Part shown: positions 39,053-47,668 of the stretch, one piece after another | Layout: the number at the start of each line of letters is the position of its first letter | Position numbering within the stretch: position 1 is the first letter of the stretch | Source of the DNA: Varunaivibrio sulfuroxidans | GTDB lineage: Bacteria > Pseudomonadota > Alphaproteobacteria > Rhodospirillales > Magnetovibrionaceae | Direction: 5' to 3' | Assembly (NCBI RefSeq): GCF_029318635.1 | Contig: NZ_CP119676.1 | Span: 1,687,001-1,751,000 of the forward strand | Length of the DNA stretch: 64,000 nucleotides | Notes under the pieces: model-generated | Told to the model about the DNA's origin: nothing | What the model saw: only the letters and a program-made list of their open reading frames with translations | Databases searched by the model: none | Position numbers and translations under genes: made by a program

Positions 39053-39082
39053 GCCCGGTTTTCCCCGGTTTGTCCCGGTTTG
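39053..39082. repeat. Three 10-bp near-perfect tandem repeats in the lysC leader
   Basis: Read on the minus strand: CAAACCGGGA, CAAACCGGGG, AAAACCGGGC. They lie 47 to 76 bp upstream of the lysC ATG and downstream of the terminator-like hairpin. Leader repeats may be chance or part of an alternative RNA structure. Confidence 0.5.
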
Positions 39083-39114
39083 CCCAAGCCCCCGCATCAC
39101 GGATGCGTCCTCCC

Positions 39115-39144
39115 AAAAAAAAGCCCTCCAAAAAGATGGGCTTT
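39115..39144 (-). terminator. Terminator-like hairpin in the lysC leader (possible attenuator)
   Basis: On the minus strand AAAGCCC, an 11-base loop and GGGCTTT are followed immediately by more T, giving a run of eight T in all. No minus-strand gene lies between here and ubiG (plus strand), so it does not end an upstream gene; it lies between a possible promoter (TTGTAG/TATATA at 39187-39158) and lysC. It could end a short leader RNA and control lysC. I see no recognisable lysine-riboswitch core. Confidence 0.55.
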
Positions 39145-39157
39145 GAAAACGAACCGC

Positions 39158-39187
39158 TATATATGATACGGGTGATACCCGCTACAA
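39158..39187 (-). promoter_or_regulatory. Candidate lysC promoter
   Basis: On the minus strand TTGTAG (39187-39182) and TATATA (39163-39158) are 18 bases apart, with a short inverted repeat CGGGT-ATC-ACCCG in the spacer. It would place the start of transcription near 39150, just before the terminator-like hairpin. The -35 match is moderate. Confidence 0.4.
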
Positions 39188-39341
39188 TCGCCCCGGCGCC
39201 GACGCGGCGGCCATTGTAGCGCCGCTTGCGCCCAATACACCGCCTCCCGGCTCCTCGCCAATCGAGGCGCGTATACATACGCGGATTGTGACTTTGGAGC
39301 AAGCCGCCCCTTCATCGAGACGCGAAAGAAGGCCGATCGCC

Positions 39342-40139
39342 ATGACATCCGACGCCGACGCCCAAACGGCCACGACACGACACGACGCCCCCCCCGGCAC
39401 ACATGCGGCGAACACCGTATCGGAAGATGAAGTCGCCCGCTTCACCGCGATCGCCGAGAGCTGGTGGGACGCAAAAGGAAAATTTCGCCCCCTGCATCAG
39501 ATCAATCCGGTGCGCATCGCCTATATCCGCGATCACGTCTGCGCCCGGTTGGGCCGCGACCCCTTGGCGCCGCACCCCTTGGAGGGCTTGACCCTTCTCG
39601 ATATCGGCAGCGGCGGCGGCCTGCTTTGCGAGCCGATGCGACGCTTGGGCGCGCGGGTCACCGGCATCGACGCCGGCGAACGCAATGTCGCGGTGGCTAA
39701 AATCCACGCCGAGCAAAGCGGCCTCGACATCGACTATCGACACATTCCACCCGAAATTCTGGCGCAAAGCGGCGAAACCTTTGACGTCGTCCTCAATATG
39801 GAGGTGGTCGAGCATGTCAGCGATCTCGACCTTTTCATTGAATCGAGCGCCGCGTTGGTGAAGCCGGGCGGGGCGATGGTGGTGACCACTTTGAACCGGA
39901 CCCTGAAATCCCTGGCGCTGGCCAAGATCGGCGCGGAATATCTGCTGCGCTGGCTTCCCCCCGGCACCCATGACTGGCGTAAATTCGTCAAGCCGTCGGA
40001 ACTGGCGCACCTATTGCGCGTCCATGGACTAATCCTCGACGATCTGTCGGGCATGGCCTACGGCGCGATGAAGGACGAATGGTTTTTGAGCCCCAACGAT
40101 CTCGCCGTCAACTATTTGGCCTTCGCCCACAAACCCTGA
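39342..40139 (+). CDS. ubiG: Ubiquinone biosynthesis O-methyltransferase UbiG
   Basis: 265 residues from the ATG at 39342-39344 with AAGG upstream; the frame is open from 39288. UbiG carries out both O-methylations of ubiquinone synthesis. Motifs: EVARFTAIAESWWDAKGKF and PLHQINPVRIAYI at the N terminus, the SAM loop LLDIGSGGGLLCEPM, and the C-terminal GTHDWRKFVKPSEL with DLSGMAYGAM. It lies opposite the lysC operon; the usual alphaproteobacterial arrangement is lysC divergent from ubiG. A 25-bp tandem array begins 6 bp after the stop. Confidence 0.96.
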   Translation: MTSDADAQTATTRHDAPPGTHAANTVSEDEVARFTAIAESWWDAKGKFRPLHQINPVRIAYIRDHVCARLGRDPLAPHPLEGLTLLDIGSGGGLLCEPMRRLGARVTGIDAGERNVAVAKIHAEQSGLDIDYRHIPPEILAQSGETFDVVLNMEVVEHVSDLDLFIESSAALVKPGGAMVVTTLNRTLKSLALAKIGAEYLLRWLPPGTHDWRKFVKPSELAHLLRVHGLILDDLSGMAYGAMKDEWFLSPNDLAVNYLAFAHKP

Positions 40140-40144
40140 CGCCC

Positions 40145-40280
40145 GCGCCGAGCGCATAAATCAATTACCGCGCCGAGCGCATAAGTCAATTACCGCGCCG
40201 GGCGCATAAATCAATTACCGCGCCGGGCCCATAAATCAATTACCGCGCCGGGCCCATAAATCAATTACCGCGCCGGGCGC
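40145..40280. repeat. 25-bp tandem repeat, five full copies plus a partial
   Basis: The unit GCGCCGAGCGCATAAATCAATTACC starts at 40145 and recurs at 40170, 40195, 40220 and 40245, with single-base changes (GAG/GGG/GGC, AAA/AAG), then a partial unit to about 40280. It fills the ubiG/DUF1178 gap and enters the last codons of the DUF1178 gene, whose TGA stop lies within the fifth unit. The array has the look of a replication-slippage VNTR. An 8-base G run (40281-40288) follows immediately. Confidence 0.95.
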
Positions 40281-40692
40281 GGGGGGGGAGGCGAATGAAA
40301 TCGATCCCCTCTTCCTCCAGTTCATGGGCGTCGTCTTCGCTCGCCCGGCCGTAAATGCCGCGTTCGTCGGCCTCGCCATAATGGATCTTGCGCGCCTCTT
40401 CGGCAAAACTTTCGCCGACGTCCTCGAAGTTTTCCTCGGCATGGCGACGCACAACCTCGACCGCATCGAGAAGACGCTCGGCGACGTCCACCGCATCCAT
40501 TCTCGCAGCCTTGTCCACGTCTTGACGTCCCTTGCAAACCCGAGGCGCCATCGGCGCCTTGGAAATTTCCGTTCCGGCGCAATACGGGCACTCGATGTCT
40601 CGCGCCGCCGCCAATTCATCAAAGGCCGCGCTGTCGCGAAACCACGATTCAAAACTGTGTTCGTCCTTGCATATAAGCTGATAAAGAATCAT
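40261..40692 (-). CDS. DUF1178 family protein
   Basis: 143 residues. It begins MILYQLICKDEHSFESWFRD, a zinc-ribbon-like start whose Cys pair CxxC is completed by ECPYCAGTEISKAPMAPRV. The remainder is helical and acidic. The family is widespread in alphaproteobacteria, has no assigned role and usually lies near nitrilase, glutaredoxin, comF and ubiG, as here. The 3-prime end runs into the 25-bp tandem array, so the last seven or so residues (PPRARRGN-like) are array-derived and may differ between strains. An 8-G run in the last codons is a slippage risk. Confidence 0.85.
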   Translation of the reverse strand: MILYQLICKDEHSFESWFRDSAAFDELAAARDIECPYCAGTEISKAPMAPRVCKGRQDVDKAARMDAVDVAERLLDAVEVVRRHAEENFEDVGESFAEEARKIHYGEADERGIYGRASEDDAHELEEEGIDFIRLPPRARRGN

Positions 40693-40896
40693 GGTTGACC
40701 CAAAAAGACCGTCCGTATTTTATGCTGTAAAACCAAACCGCTATATTCTCGCATCGAACCCTTTTACCCACTCCGCCGGCCCACGAACAAGCCCCGGCGC
40801 AAAACCGTCCCAACATCATTCCTTAGCGCCATCGTAGCGTTCGACGAAGTATCATCGCGTAGTTCGACTTTAAATTATATCTGGAAAACTTAATAA

Positions 40897-41532
40897 ATGA
40901 CCAAGAACTCCCCCGTAACGCCGCCCCGCCACATCCGCATCGGCACGCCATCGCCTTGGGTCGTCCGTTTCGCGCCGCTGGCGCGCCCCCTGGGCGCGGT
41001 ACTCGACTTGGCCTGCGGCAACGGGCGGCACGGACGCTTGTTCATCGAACGGGGGTGCGAGGTAACGTTGATCGACCGCAACACCGATTCGATCGCCGAT
41101 TTACGCTTCGCGCCAAATGCCGAGGTCATCGAAATCGATCTGGAAACCGGTGCGCCGTGGCCCCTTGGCGGTCGCCAATTCGACACCATTATCGTCACCA
41201 ATTATTTATACCGGCCCCACTTCGACGCCCTCTTGGGGGCGCTCGCCCCGGGGGGACTGTTCCTTTATGAAACCTTCGCCCGCGGCAACGAGGCGTTCAC
41301 CCGGCCACGCAACCCCGACCACCTGCTCAAAAACGGCGAATTGCTGGAAAAAGTCTTTGGGCGGTTTCAAGTCATCGCCTACGAACACGGCATCGACGAA
41401 CTGTCGCCAACCCCGGGGGTCGTGCAAAAAATTTGCGCCGTCAACGATCTCGCCCAGAGCGAACGCGACGACGGCGAACCCGCGCCGCACGCACTGTATT
41501 CGCCGACGCCCAAAGGGAACGATGCCGGGTAA
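40897..41532 (+). CDS. Class I SAM-dependent methyltransferase (TehB-like)
   Basis: 211 residues. The SAM loop is VLDLACGNGRHGRLFIERGCEVTLIDR in part, followed by the acidic residue and FDTIIVTNYLYRPHFDALL, then PGGLFLYETFARGNE and a conserved NPDHLLKNGELLEKVF block. This resembles the small TehB/Methyltransf_11/25 proteins often found next to nitrilase and glutaredoxin genes in alphaproteobacteria. Substrate unknown. It is convergent with the nitrilase gene (20 bp between stops). The upstream gap 40693-40896 is more A+T-rich. Confidence 0.82.
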   Translation: MTKNSPVTPPRHIRIGTPSPWVVRFAPLARPLGAVLDLACGNGRHGRLFIERGCEVTLIDRNTDSIADLRFAPNAEVIEIDLETGAPWPLGGRQFDTIIVTNYLYRPHFDALLGALAPGGLFLYETFARGNEAFTRPRNPDHLLKNGELLEKVFGRFQVIAYEHGIDELSPTPGVVQKICAVNDLAQSERDDGEPAPHALYSPTPKGNDAG

Positions 41533-41552
41533 CGATAAATCACGGGGTCATT

Positions 41553-42365
41553 TTAAAAGGGCCGATCATGGCGCAACGAGGGAATTTTTCGCCGCGCCTC
41601 GGTGATTTGACCCGGATCGATCGGAACGACGATGAACCCGGGGTCCACGCCGCCGTCGCCCAGCACCTCGCCCCACGGCGAGACAATCAAGGAATGGCCA
41701 TAGGTACGCCGGTCGTTGACGTGGACGCCGCATTGGGCGGGCGCGATCACATAACAGCCGTTTTCGATCGCCCGGGCGCGTTGCAGCACGTGCCAGTGCG
41801 CCTGCCCCGTGACCTGCGTGAAGGCGGCGGGAACGGCGAAAAAATCGGCCCCACGCCGCGCCAATGTCCGATAAAGGTGGGGGAACCTGAGATCGTAGCA
41901 CACGCTCATCCCCAACTTGCCCCACGGCAGTTCGGCGAGGACCGCCGCCGCGCCCGGGGCGAAGGTGGCGCTTTCCCGATAGCTTTCACCGCCGCCCAAA
42001 TCGACGTCGAACATGTGGATCTTGTCATAGCGCGCCGTCACCGTTCCTTGCGGCGAGATCAGAATGCTCCGGTTGGCCACCTTGTCCCCGACGGCGACCG
42101 CCAGGGTGCCCGCCAGGATCCAGGCCTCGGTCTCCTGGGCCAGGGCGCGAAACGCCGCCAGCGCCGGATGGCTGTCTTCGTCGAAGGCGCGGGCGCGAAC
42201 GTTGTCCGCGCCCCAGGTCATCATCGCCACGTTTTCGGGCATGGCGATGAAATCGGCCCCGGCATCGCGGGCGCGCCGCGCCAACGCGCAGGCGTGGGCG
42301 ATGTTGTCGTCCATGTCCTCGCCGGCGTTGACCTGAACGCAGGCCGCCGTGAAAACTTCGGCCAT
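41553..42365 (-). CDS. Carbon-nitrogen hydrolase (Nit1/deaminated-glutathione amidase-like)
   Basis: 270 residues of the nitrilase superfamily. The catalytic Glu (FIAMPENVAMM), Lys (ARYDKIHMFDVDLGGGE) and Cys (MSVCYDLRFPHLYRTL) are all intact. The sequence order and MFDVDL segment resemble Nit1/NIT2-type enzymes, which hydrolyse deaminated glutathione, a metabolite-repair role. Gene order grxC-nitrilase-DUF1178 supports a link with glutathione. Assignment to a precise substrate is inference. Confidence 0.9.
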   Translation of the reverse strand: MAEVFTAACVQVNAGEDMDDNIAHACALARRARDAGADFIAMPENVAMMTWGADNVRARAFDEDSHPALAAFRALAQETEAWILAGTLAVAVGDKVANRSILISPQGTVTARYDKIHMFDVDLGGGESYRESATFAPGAAAVLAELPWGKLGMSVCYDLRFPHLYRTLARRGADFFAVPAAFTQVTGQAHWHVLQRARAIENGCYVIAPAQCGVHVNDRRTYGHSLIVSPWGEVLGDGGVDPGFIVVPIDPGQITEARRKIPSLRHDRPF

Positions 42366-42405
42366 TTTTTCTTCCCTTCGGTTCCGACCCTTGCCTCGGC
42401 GCGAA

Positions 42406-42666
42406 TTATTTCAGACCCAGCATCTTGTCCAGTTCGCCGTCGAAATCCAAATCGAACATATCGTCGCAGCCACCGATCGCCTTACCGGCGATGAAAATCT
42501 GCGGCACCGTGTGGCCGTTGGAGCGTTCCTCCATTTCACGACGCCGGGCGCGATCCCTCATAACGTCGATCTCGGTATAGGAGACGCCTTTTTTGTCCAA
42601 CAACGCCTTCGCGCGCGCGCAGTAAGGACAAATCGGCGTGGTGTAAATTTCAACTTCAACAGACAT
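42406..42666 (-). CDS. grxC: Glutaredoxin 3 (GrxC)
   Basis: 86 residues from the ATG at 42664-42666. Dithiol glutaredoxin with the CPYC active site (Cys13 and Cys16) near the N terminus, the cis-Pro TVPQIFIAG loop and GGCDDMFDLD near the C terminus. It reduces protein disulfides and mixed disulfides with glutathione. It lies 40 bp upstream of the nitrilase gene on the same strand and 155 bp after comF, a standard alphaproteobacterial order. Confidence 0.95.
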   Translation of the reverse strand: MSVEVEIYTTPICPYCARAKALLDKKGVSYTEIDVMRDRARRREMEERSNGHTVPQIFIAGKAIGGCDDMFDLDFDGELDKMLGLK

Positions 42667-42821
42667 TTCCAAAGGCTCCATTAGGGCGAGCCTAAACGGT
42701 CGCCCCTCAAATAAACGCGAACGGTTGCGGCATCGTCCGCTCCCGTCCTTCCCGTATATCGCCGTCGAAATTCCACGTCCACGGAAAACCGTACATCTTC
42801 ACCGTGGTGTGGGACGCCCCC

Positions 42822-43649
42822 TCAGATTCCAGGCGTCAAAACCCGCGCCAAGGTCAGCACGTCAACCCTGGCCGCCCCCGCCGCCAGCAACACCCGAGCG
42901 CAGGCGCTCGCCGTCGCTCCGGTCGTCAGCACATCGTCGATCAAGACGATACGCTTGGCCGCGATGCGCCGCAGTCGGGCGGGCGGCGCGACGAACGCCC
43001 CACGCACGTTGTTCGCCCGGCGCGTTCGGTCGAATTTACCCTGCGGCGGCGTGCGTCGGGTGCGCACCAGAACTTCGGGAAGATACGTCACCGGCGGATC
43101 TTGGTGAGGATGGGCCGCGCACCACACCGCCGCCAGGGCGCGGGCCAACAACGCCGACTGGTTGTAGCGGCGGAACAGCAATCGGGTCCAATGCAAGGGC
43201 ACCGGCACGATCAGATCGGCATCCTCCAGAAGCTCCCGCCCGGCGCGCGCCAACCAATGGGCATAGGCGGCGACACCTTCGCTGCGGTCGCCGTGTTTGA
43301 GAGCGAGAACAAGACCTCGCGACGCATGGTCGTAAGAAAATACGGCGCGCGCCCGCGCATAAACCGGGCGACGCCCGAGGCACGACGCGCACAACGCGCC
43401 GTCTCCGACGGCATAGGTGAACGGCTGGCCGCAAGCATCGCAGCACGGCGCGCCGAGAAACGTAATCTTCCCCCAACATGACGCGCACAGCGCCGCGTCC
43501 CCGGCGATAACCTCGCCGCACCCCAAGCAGCGGGGCGGCAACACCCGATCGAGGATGTTTCTGCCGGCGACGATCAAGGCCCCGCCGCGCCGCGGTCGTG
43601 GCGACGCGGGGCGATTTAGATCGTTTATCAAGTCTCCACGATGTGCCAT
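42822..43649 (-). CDS. comF: ComF family protein (competence/phosphoribosyltransferase-like)
   Basis: 275 residues from the ATG at 43647-43649, though a longer start is possible. The N-terminal zinc ribbon has four CxxC-type pairs (RCLGCGEVIAGDAALCASCW, then CCDACG and CASCLG). The C terminus is a phosphoribosyltransferase-like domain with the PRPP loop IVLIDDVLTTGATASACARVL. In Gram-positive competence ComFC acts in DNA uptake, but in proteobacteria the function (GntX-like) is poorly known. Its start overlaps the head region of the divergent methyltransferase gene, only 9 bp from that ATG. Confidence 0.88.
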   Translation of the reverse strand: MAHRGDLINDLNRPASPRPRRGGALIVAGRNILDRVLPPRCLGCGEVIAGDAALCASCWGKITFLGAPCCDACGQPFTYAVGDGALCASCLGRRPVYARARAVFSYDHASRGLVLALKHGDRSEGVAAYAHWLARAGRELLEDADLIVPVPLHWTRLLFRRYNQSALLARALAAVWCAAHPHQDPPVTYLPEVLVRTRRTPPQGKFDRTRRANNVRGAFVAPPARLRRIAAKRIVLIDDVLTTGATASACARVLLAAGAARVDVLTLARVLTPGI

Positions 43650-43658
43650 ACATCCACA

Positions 43659-44621
43659 ATGTCCGATTCCATAACCATCTTCAACCGCGCCGCCGTACGC
43701 CAGCACCGCACACGGGCCGCCACCGCCGCCTTCGTCGACGCCGATTTCCTATTCCGCGAGGTCGCCGAACGGTTGACCGAACGGCTCGACGACGTGCGCC
43801 GAAGCTTTCCCCACGCCCTCGACCTCGGCTGTCATGACGGCACCGTCGCGCGGCTGCTGGGCGCGCGCGGCGACATCGCCACCTTGGTGCAAAGCGACCT
43901 GTCGCCCGCCATGACGGCGCGCGCCAAGGACATGACGGACGGCCCCGCCGGACGCACCCACCATACCCTCGCCGCGGACGAAGAAGCCCTGCCGTTTCGC
44001 GACCATGCTTTCGATCTCGTGCTCTCCAACCTAAGTCTGCACTGGGTCAACGATTTGCCGGGTGCGCTGGTGCAAATTCGCCGCGCCCTGAAGCCCGACG
44101 GATTGTTTCTGGGGGCGTTGCTGGGCGGACAGACCTTATGGGAGCTGCGCGAGGCCTTAAGCGCGGCGGAAATCGAATGCGAGGACGGCCTAAGCCCCCG
44201 CGTTTCGCCGTTCGCCGACGTCCGCGACGCCGGCAATTTGCTCACCCGCGCCGGCTTCACGTTGCCCGTCGCCGACATCGAAACGATCACCGTCTCCTAT
44301 CGCGATCCCCTCAAATTATTGGGCGACCTGCGCGCGATGGGCGAAAGCAACGCCGTGATCGAGCGGCGCAAGACCCCGCTGCGCCGCCAAACCCTGTTGC
44401 GCGCGATGGCGCTATACCAGGACCGTTTCGCCGCCCCGGACGGGCGCGTGCCGGCGACTTTTCAAATTATTTATCTGACCGCCTGGTCGCCATCTCCCGA
44501 CCAACCCCAGCCCCTCGCCCGAGGCAGCGCCACCCACGCGCTGGCCGACGCTTTGAGTAGTGACGCCTTGGGCGATACGCCGGATAAAGACCACAGCGCC
44601 CCGAAAGGCCCTCAGCGATGA
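43659..44621 (+). CDS. NDUFAF5/BioC-like methyltransferase
   Basis: 320 residues. The N terminus SITIFNRAAVRQHRTRAA-like start and the SAM loop HALDLGCHDGTVARLLGARG match the bacterial homologues of human NDUFAF5, a complex I assembly factor that hydroxylates an Arg of NDUFS7. The LHWVNDLPGALVQI segment and DGLFLGALLGGQTLWELREAL are family hallmarks. The start is taken at the ATG at 43659 (an upstream in-frame ATG lies at 43641). It overlaps sfsA by 4 bp (ATGA). The last 40 residues are variable. A role in complex I is inferred from the family. Confidence 0.86.
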   Translation: MSDSITIFNRAAVRQHRTRAATAAFVDADFLFREVAERLTERLDDVRRSFPHALDLGCHDGTVARLLGARGDIATLVQSDLSPAMTARAKDMTDGPAGRTHHTLAADEEALPFRDHAFDLVLSNLSLHWVNDLPGALVQIRRALKPDGLFLGALLGGQTLWELREALSAAEIECEDGLSPRVSPFADVRDAGNLLTRAGFTLPVADIETITVSYRDPLKLLGDLRAMGESNAVIERRKTPLRRQTLLRAMALYQDRFAAPDGRVPATFQIIYLTAWSPSPDQPQPLARGSATHALADALSSDALGDTPDKDHSAPKGPQR

Positions 44622-45328
44622 AATTCGACACCCCCCTCCTTCGTGGAACCTTGGTCAAGCGCTACAAACGTTTCATGGCCGACATTATCCTTGAGGACGG
44701 CGTGGAAATTACCGCCCATTGCGCCAACTCGGGGTCCATGCTGTCGCTGCTCGAAACCGGCGCCGAGGTTTGGGTATCGCCCGCCGACAACCCGAAACGC
44801 AAACTCCGGTACACCTGGGAATTGGTGCGCGCCCAGGGCGTCCTGGTCGGCATCAACACGGCGCGCCCCAACGCCATCGTCGCGGAGGCCGTCGCGGCGG
44901 GGCGCATCGACGAACTGGCGGCCTATCGCGGCATCCGCCGGGAGGTCAAATACGGCAAGAACTCGCGCATCGACCTGTTGCTCGATGGGGCCGGCCTGCC
45001 CGACTGTTATGTCGAGGTCAAGAACGTCACCTTGAAACGCGCCCCCGACCCTCACGGCGCGCTCGAATTTCCCGACGCCGTCACCAGCCGGGGGGCGAAA
45101 CACCTGGCGGAACTGTCGGACATGGTCCGCCAGGGCCACCGCGCGGTCATGTTGTATCTGGTGCAGCGCGACGACGGCGGGCACTTCTCCTTGGCGACCG
45201 ACATCGACCCTGCATATCGACAAGCTTTTGATTTTGCAAAAAAATCCGGTGTTGAGGCGTTATGCTATCGGTGCCGGGTTTGTCCCGAGGAAATTACCCT
45301 TGGCGACGCCGTGCCGATTGTTTTGTGA
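44618..45328 (+). CDS. sfsA: Sugar fermentation stimulation protein homologue SfsA
   Basis: 236 residues. Characteristic segments: LVKRYKRFMADIILEDG, AHCANSGSMLSLLETGAEV, GRIDELAAYRGIRREVKYGK and CYVEVKNVTLKR, the SfsA nuclease-like core, and the C-terminal YRCRVCPEEITLGDAVPI. The family is widespread with a PD-(D/E)XK-like fold; the role is not settled (DNA or nucleotide related). It overlaps the previous gene by 4 bp and precedes map by 53 bp. Confidence 0.94.
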   Translation: MKFDTPLLRGTLVKRYKRFMADIILEDGVEITAHCANSGSMLSLLETGAEVWVSPADNPKRKLRYTWELVRAQGVLVGINTARPNAIVAEAVAAGRIDELAAYRGIRREVKYGKNSRIDLLLDGAGLPDCYVEVKNVTLKRAPDPHGALEFPDAVTSRGAKHLAELSDMVRQGHRAVMLYLVQRDDGGHFSLATDIDPAYRQAFDFAKKSGVEALCYRCRVCPEEITLGDAVPIVL

Positions 45329-45381
45329 CGCCTGGGAAACTGCCTATTTCATTCTGCGTATAAAATGCCATAATCCCCCGC

Positions 45382-46200
45382 ATGAACGATATCGAAACGA
45401 CATACGCCCACGACGAGGGGCGACGCATAAAAATCCACAGCGCCGATGATTTCGAGGGCATGCGCAAGGCCGGTCGTCTCGCCGCCCTGACCCTCGACAT
45501 GATCGCCCCGCACGTCAAACCCGGCGTCACCACCGACGAGCTGGACGCGCTGTGCCACGCCTTCACGCTGGATCACGGCGCGACGCCCGCACCGTTGGAT
45601 TACCGCGGCTTCCCCAAGTCGATCTGCACTTCGGTCAACCATGTCGTCTGCCACGGTATCCCCGGTGACAAGCGTCTCGCCGACGGCGACATCGTGAACA
45701 TCGACGTCACCCCCATCGTGGACGGCTGGTACGGCGACAGTTCGCGGATGTATACGGTCGGAAAGCCCACGGTCAAGGCGGCGCGCCTGATCGACATCAC
45801 CTTCGAGGCGATGTGGCGCGGCATCCGCGCGGTCAAGCCGGGCGCGACCCTGGGCGACGTCGGTCACGCCATCCAAAGTTACGCCGAGGGCGAACGGTGT
45901 TCGGTGGTGCGCGATTTTTGCGGGCACGGCCTGGGGCGGATTTTCCACGACGCCCCCAACGTCATGCACTATGGCCATCCCGGCGAGGGCGTGGTGCTGC
46001 GCGAGGGTATGTTCTTCACCATCGAACCGATGATCAATCTGGGCCGCTTCGACGTCAAGATTCTATCCGACGGCTGGACCGCGGTGACCAAGGACCGCTC
46101 GCTGTCGGCGCAGTTCGAACACTCCCTGGGCGTCACCGCCGACGGCTTCGAGGTCTTCACCCTGTCCCCGGCCGGCCTCGACAAGCCGCCCTACGCCTAG
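45382..46200 (+). CDS. map: Methionine aminopeptidase, type I
   Basis: 272 residues. Removes the N-terminal Met from nascent proteins. Metal ligands are in GDIVNIDVTPIVDGWYGDSS (two Asp), GHGLGRIFHDAPNVMHY (His), FFTIEPMINL (Glu) and the C-terminal AQFEHSLGVT (Glu). The substrate loop RGFPKSICTSVNHVVCHG is also typical. A 30-residue N-terminal addition precedes EGMRKAGRLAA. A gap of 19 bp separates it from radC. Confidence 0.97.
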   Translation: MNDIETTYAHDEGRRIKIHSADDFEGMRKAGRLAALTLDMIAPHVKPGVTTDELDALCHAFTLDHGATPAPLDYRGFPKSICTSVNHVVCHGIPGDKRLADGDIVNIDVTPIVDGWYGDSSRMYTVGKPTVKAARLIDITFEAMWRGIRAVKPGATLGDVGHAIQSYAEGERCSVVRDFCGHGLGRIFHDAPNVMHYGHPGEGVVLREGMFFTIEPMINLGRFDVKILSDGWTAVTKDRSLSAQFEHSLGVTADGFEVFTLSPAGLDKPPYA

Positions 46201-46219
46201 CCCGGCGAACGGCTCGCCG

Positions 46220-46900
46220 ATGCGCCCTCCTTCCCCTCACAACGGCCACCGCCAGCGTCTGCGCGCGCGATTTCTCAAAGGCGGGTCCGGGGCCCTGGCC
46301 GATTATGAAATGCTTGAACTGGTGCTGTTCATGGCCCTGCCGCGCCAGGACGTAAAGCCCTTGGCGAAGGCCCTGATCAAGCGGTTCGGCTCCTACGCCG
46401 GGGCCATATCGGCGGACCGCGCCGAACTGATGGCGCTGGACGGCGTTGGCGATAGCGTCGTCACCACTTTGAAAGTGGTGCGCGAAAGCGCCCTTTTGCT
46501 CGGCCGCGAAAGCCTGCTCGGGCGGCCCGTCCTCGCCAACTGGCAAAGCCTGATCGACTATTGCCGCGCCGCCATGGGGTTCGAGAAAACCGAACAATTT
46601 CGCATCCTGTTTCTCAACCGCAAAAACGCCCTGATCGCCGATGAAATGCAGCAAACAGGCACCGTCGATCACACCCCGGTGTACCCCCGCGAGGTCATCA
46701 AGCGGGCCTTGGAGTTGGGCGCCAGCGCGATCATCATGGTGCACAACCACCCCAGCGACGAGGCGCGACCGTCGAAAGACGACATCGCGATGACCAAAAA
46801 CGTCCGCGACGCCGGCGAGAAACTGGGCATCGTCCTGCACGATCATATTATCGTCACCAAAGCCGCCCACAGTTCATTTAAAGCCATGGGGTTGTTGTGA
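46220..46900 (+). CDS. radC: RadC family JAB-domain protein
   Basis: 226 residues. The N-terminal helix-hairpin-helix region has KRFGSYAGAISADRAELMALDGVGDSV in part, and the C-terminal JAMM/MPN domain has the metal-binding motif HNHPSDEARPSKDDIAM. RadC was named for a proposed role in DNA repair that later work did not support; JAMM domains are usually metalloproteases. It follows map and precedes the queuosine genes, a common alphaproteobacterial order. Confidence 0.95.
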   Translation: MRPPSPHNGHRQRLRARFLKGGSGALADYEMLELVLFMALPRQDVKPLAKALIKRFGSYAGAISADRAELMALDGVGDSVVTTLKVVRESALLLGRESLLGRPVLANWQSLIDYCRAAMGFEKTEQFRILFLNRKNALIADEMQQTGTVDHTPVYPREVIKRALELGASAIIMVHNHPSDEARPSKDDIAMTKNVRDAGEKLGIVLHDHIIVTKAAHSSFKAMGLL

Positions 46901-46954
46901 CGGGTTTGCTATAAGAGGCCCGTTGTCGTGGATTTTCCATAGAGGTTATTGACC

Positions 46955-47662
46955 GTGTTCGAAAAAGACGCCCGCGCCCTCGTCCTATTTTCCGGCGGCC
47001 AGGACAGCACGACCTGTCTCGCCTGGGCCCTGGACGCCTTCGCCCATGTCGAGACCGTCGGCTTCGATTATGGCCAGCGCCATGATATCGAACTGAGCTG
47101 CCGCACAACCGTGATCCAACACCTGCGCGCGCGCTTCCCCGCCTGGGCAGAAAAACTGGGCGCGGATCGGGTCCTCGACCTTCCCGTTCTCGGCGATGTC
47201 GCCGACAGCACCCTGACCCGCGAGGGGGAAATCGCCCTGGATGCAAGCGGCCTACCCAATACCTTCGTGCCCGGGCGCAATTTGTTGTTTTTCACCCTGG
47301 CCGGTGCGTTGGGCTTTCGGCGCGGCGCCCGCCATCTGGTCGGGGGCATGTGCGAAACCGATTATTCGGGCTATCCCGATTGCCGCGACGATACCTTGAA
47401 GGCGCTCCAGGTCGCCCTCGGCCTGGGCATGGACACCCGATGCGTCATCCATACCCCGTTAATGTGGATCGACAAGGGCGAAACCTGGCGCATGGCCCAC
47501 CGCCTGGGCGGCGACGCCCTGGTCGAATTGATCGTCGAGGACACCCACACCTGTTACCGCGGCGATCGCACGGCGCGCCACCCCTGGGGCTACGGCTGCG
47601 CCGCCTGCCCGGCCTGCGACCTGCGCCGGGCCGGTTGGGACGCCTACGTCAAGGGAAACTAG
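46955..47662 (+). CDS. queC: 7-cyano-7-deazaguanine synthase QueC
   Basis: 235 residues. QueC turns 7-carboxy-7-deazaguanine into preQ0 with ammonia and ATP in queuosine synthesis. The PP-loop is [18 protein letters not shown]; the C-terminal zinc-binding Cys are in [23 protein letters not shown]. The start taken is the GTG at 46955 (AGAGG 9 bases upstream); a TTG at 46949 is the alternative. It is followed by queE (6 bp) and queD, so the three early queuosine steps are one operon. Confidence 0.95.
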   Translation: MFEKDARALVLFSGGQDSTTCLAWALDAFAHVETVGFDYGQRHDIELSCRTTVIQHLRARFPAWAEKLGADRVLDLPVLGDVADSTLTREGEIALDASGLPNTFVPGRNLLFFTLAGALGFRRGARHLVGGMCETDYSGYPDCRDDTLKALQVALGLGMDTRCVIHTPLMWIDKGETWRMAHRLGGDALVELIVEDTHTCYRGDRTARHPWGYGCAACPACDLRRAGWDAYVKGN

Positions 47663-47668
47663 GGCGCG

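Noticed and set aside
40145..40280. Possible CRISPR array
   Set aside because: The units are directly abutting with no unique spacers, and no cas genes are near, so it is a simple tandem repeat.
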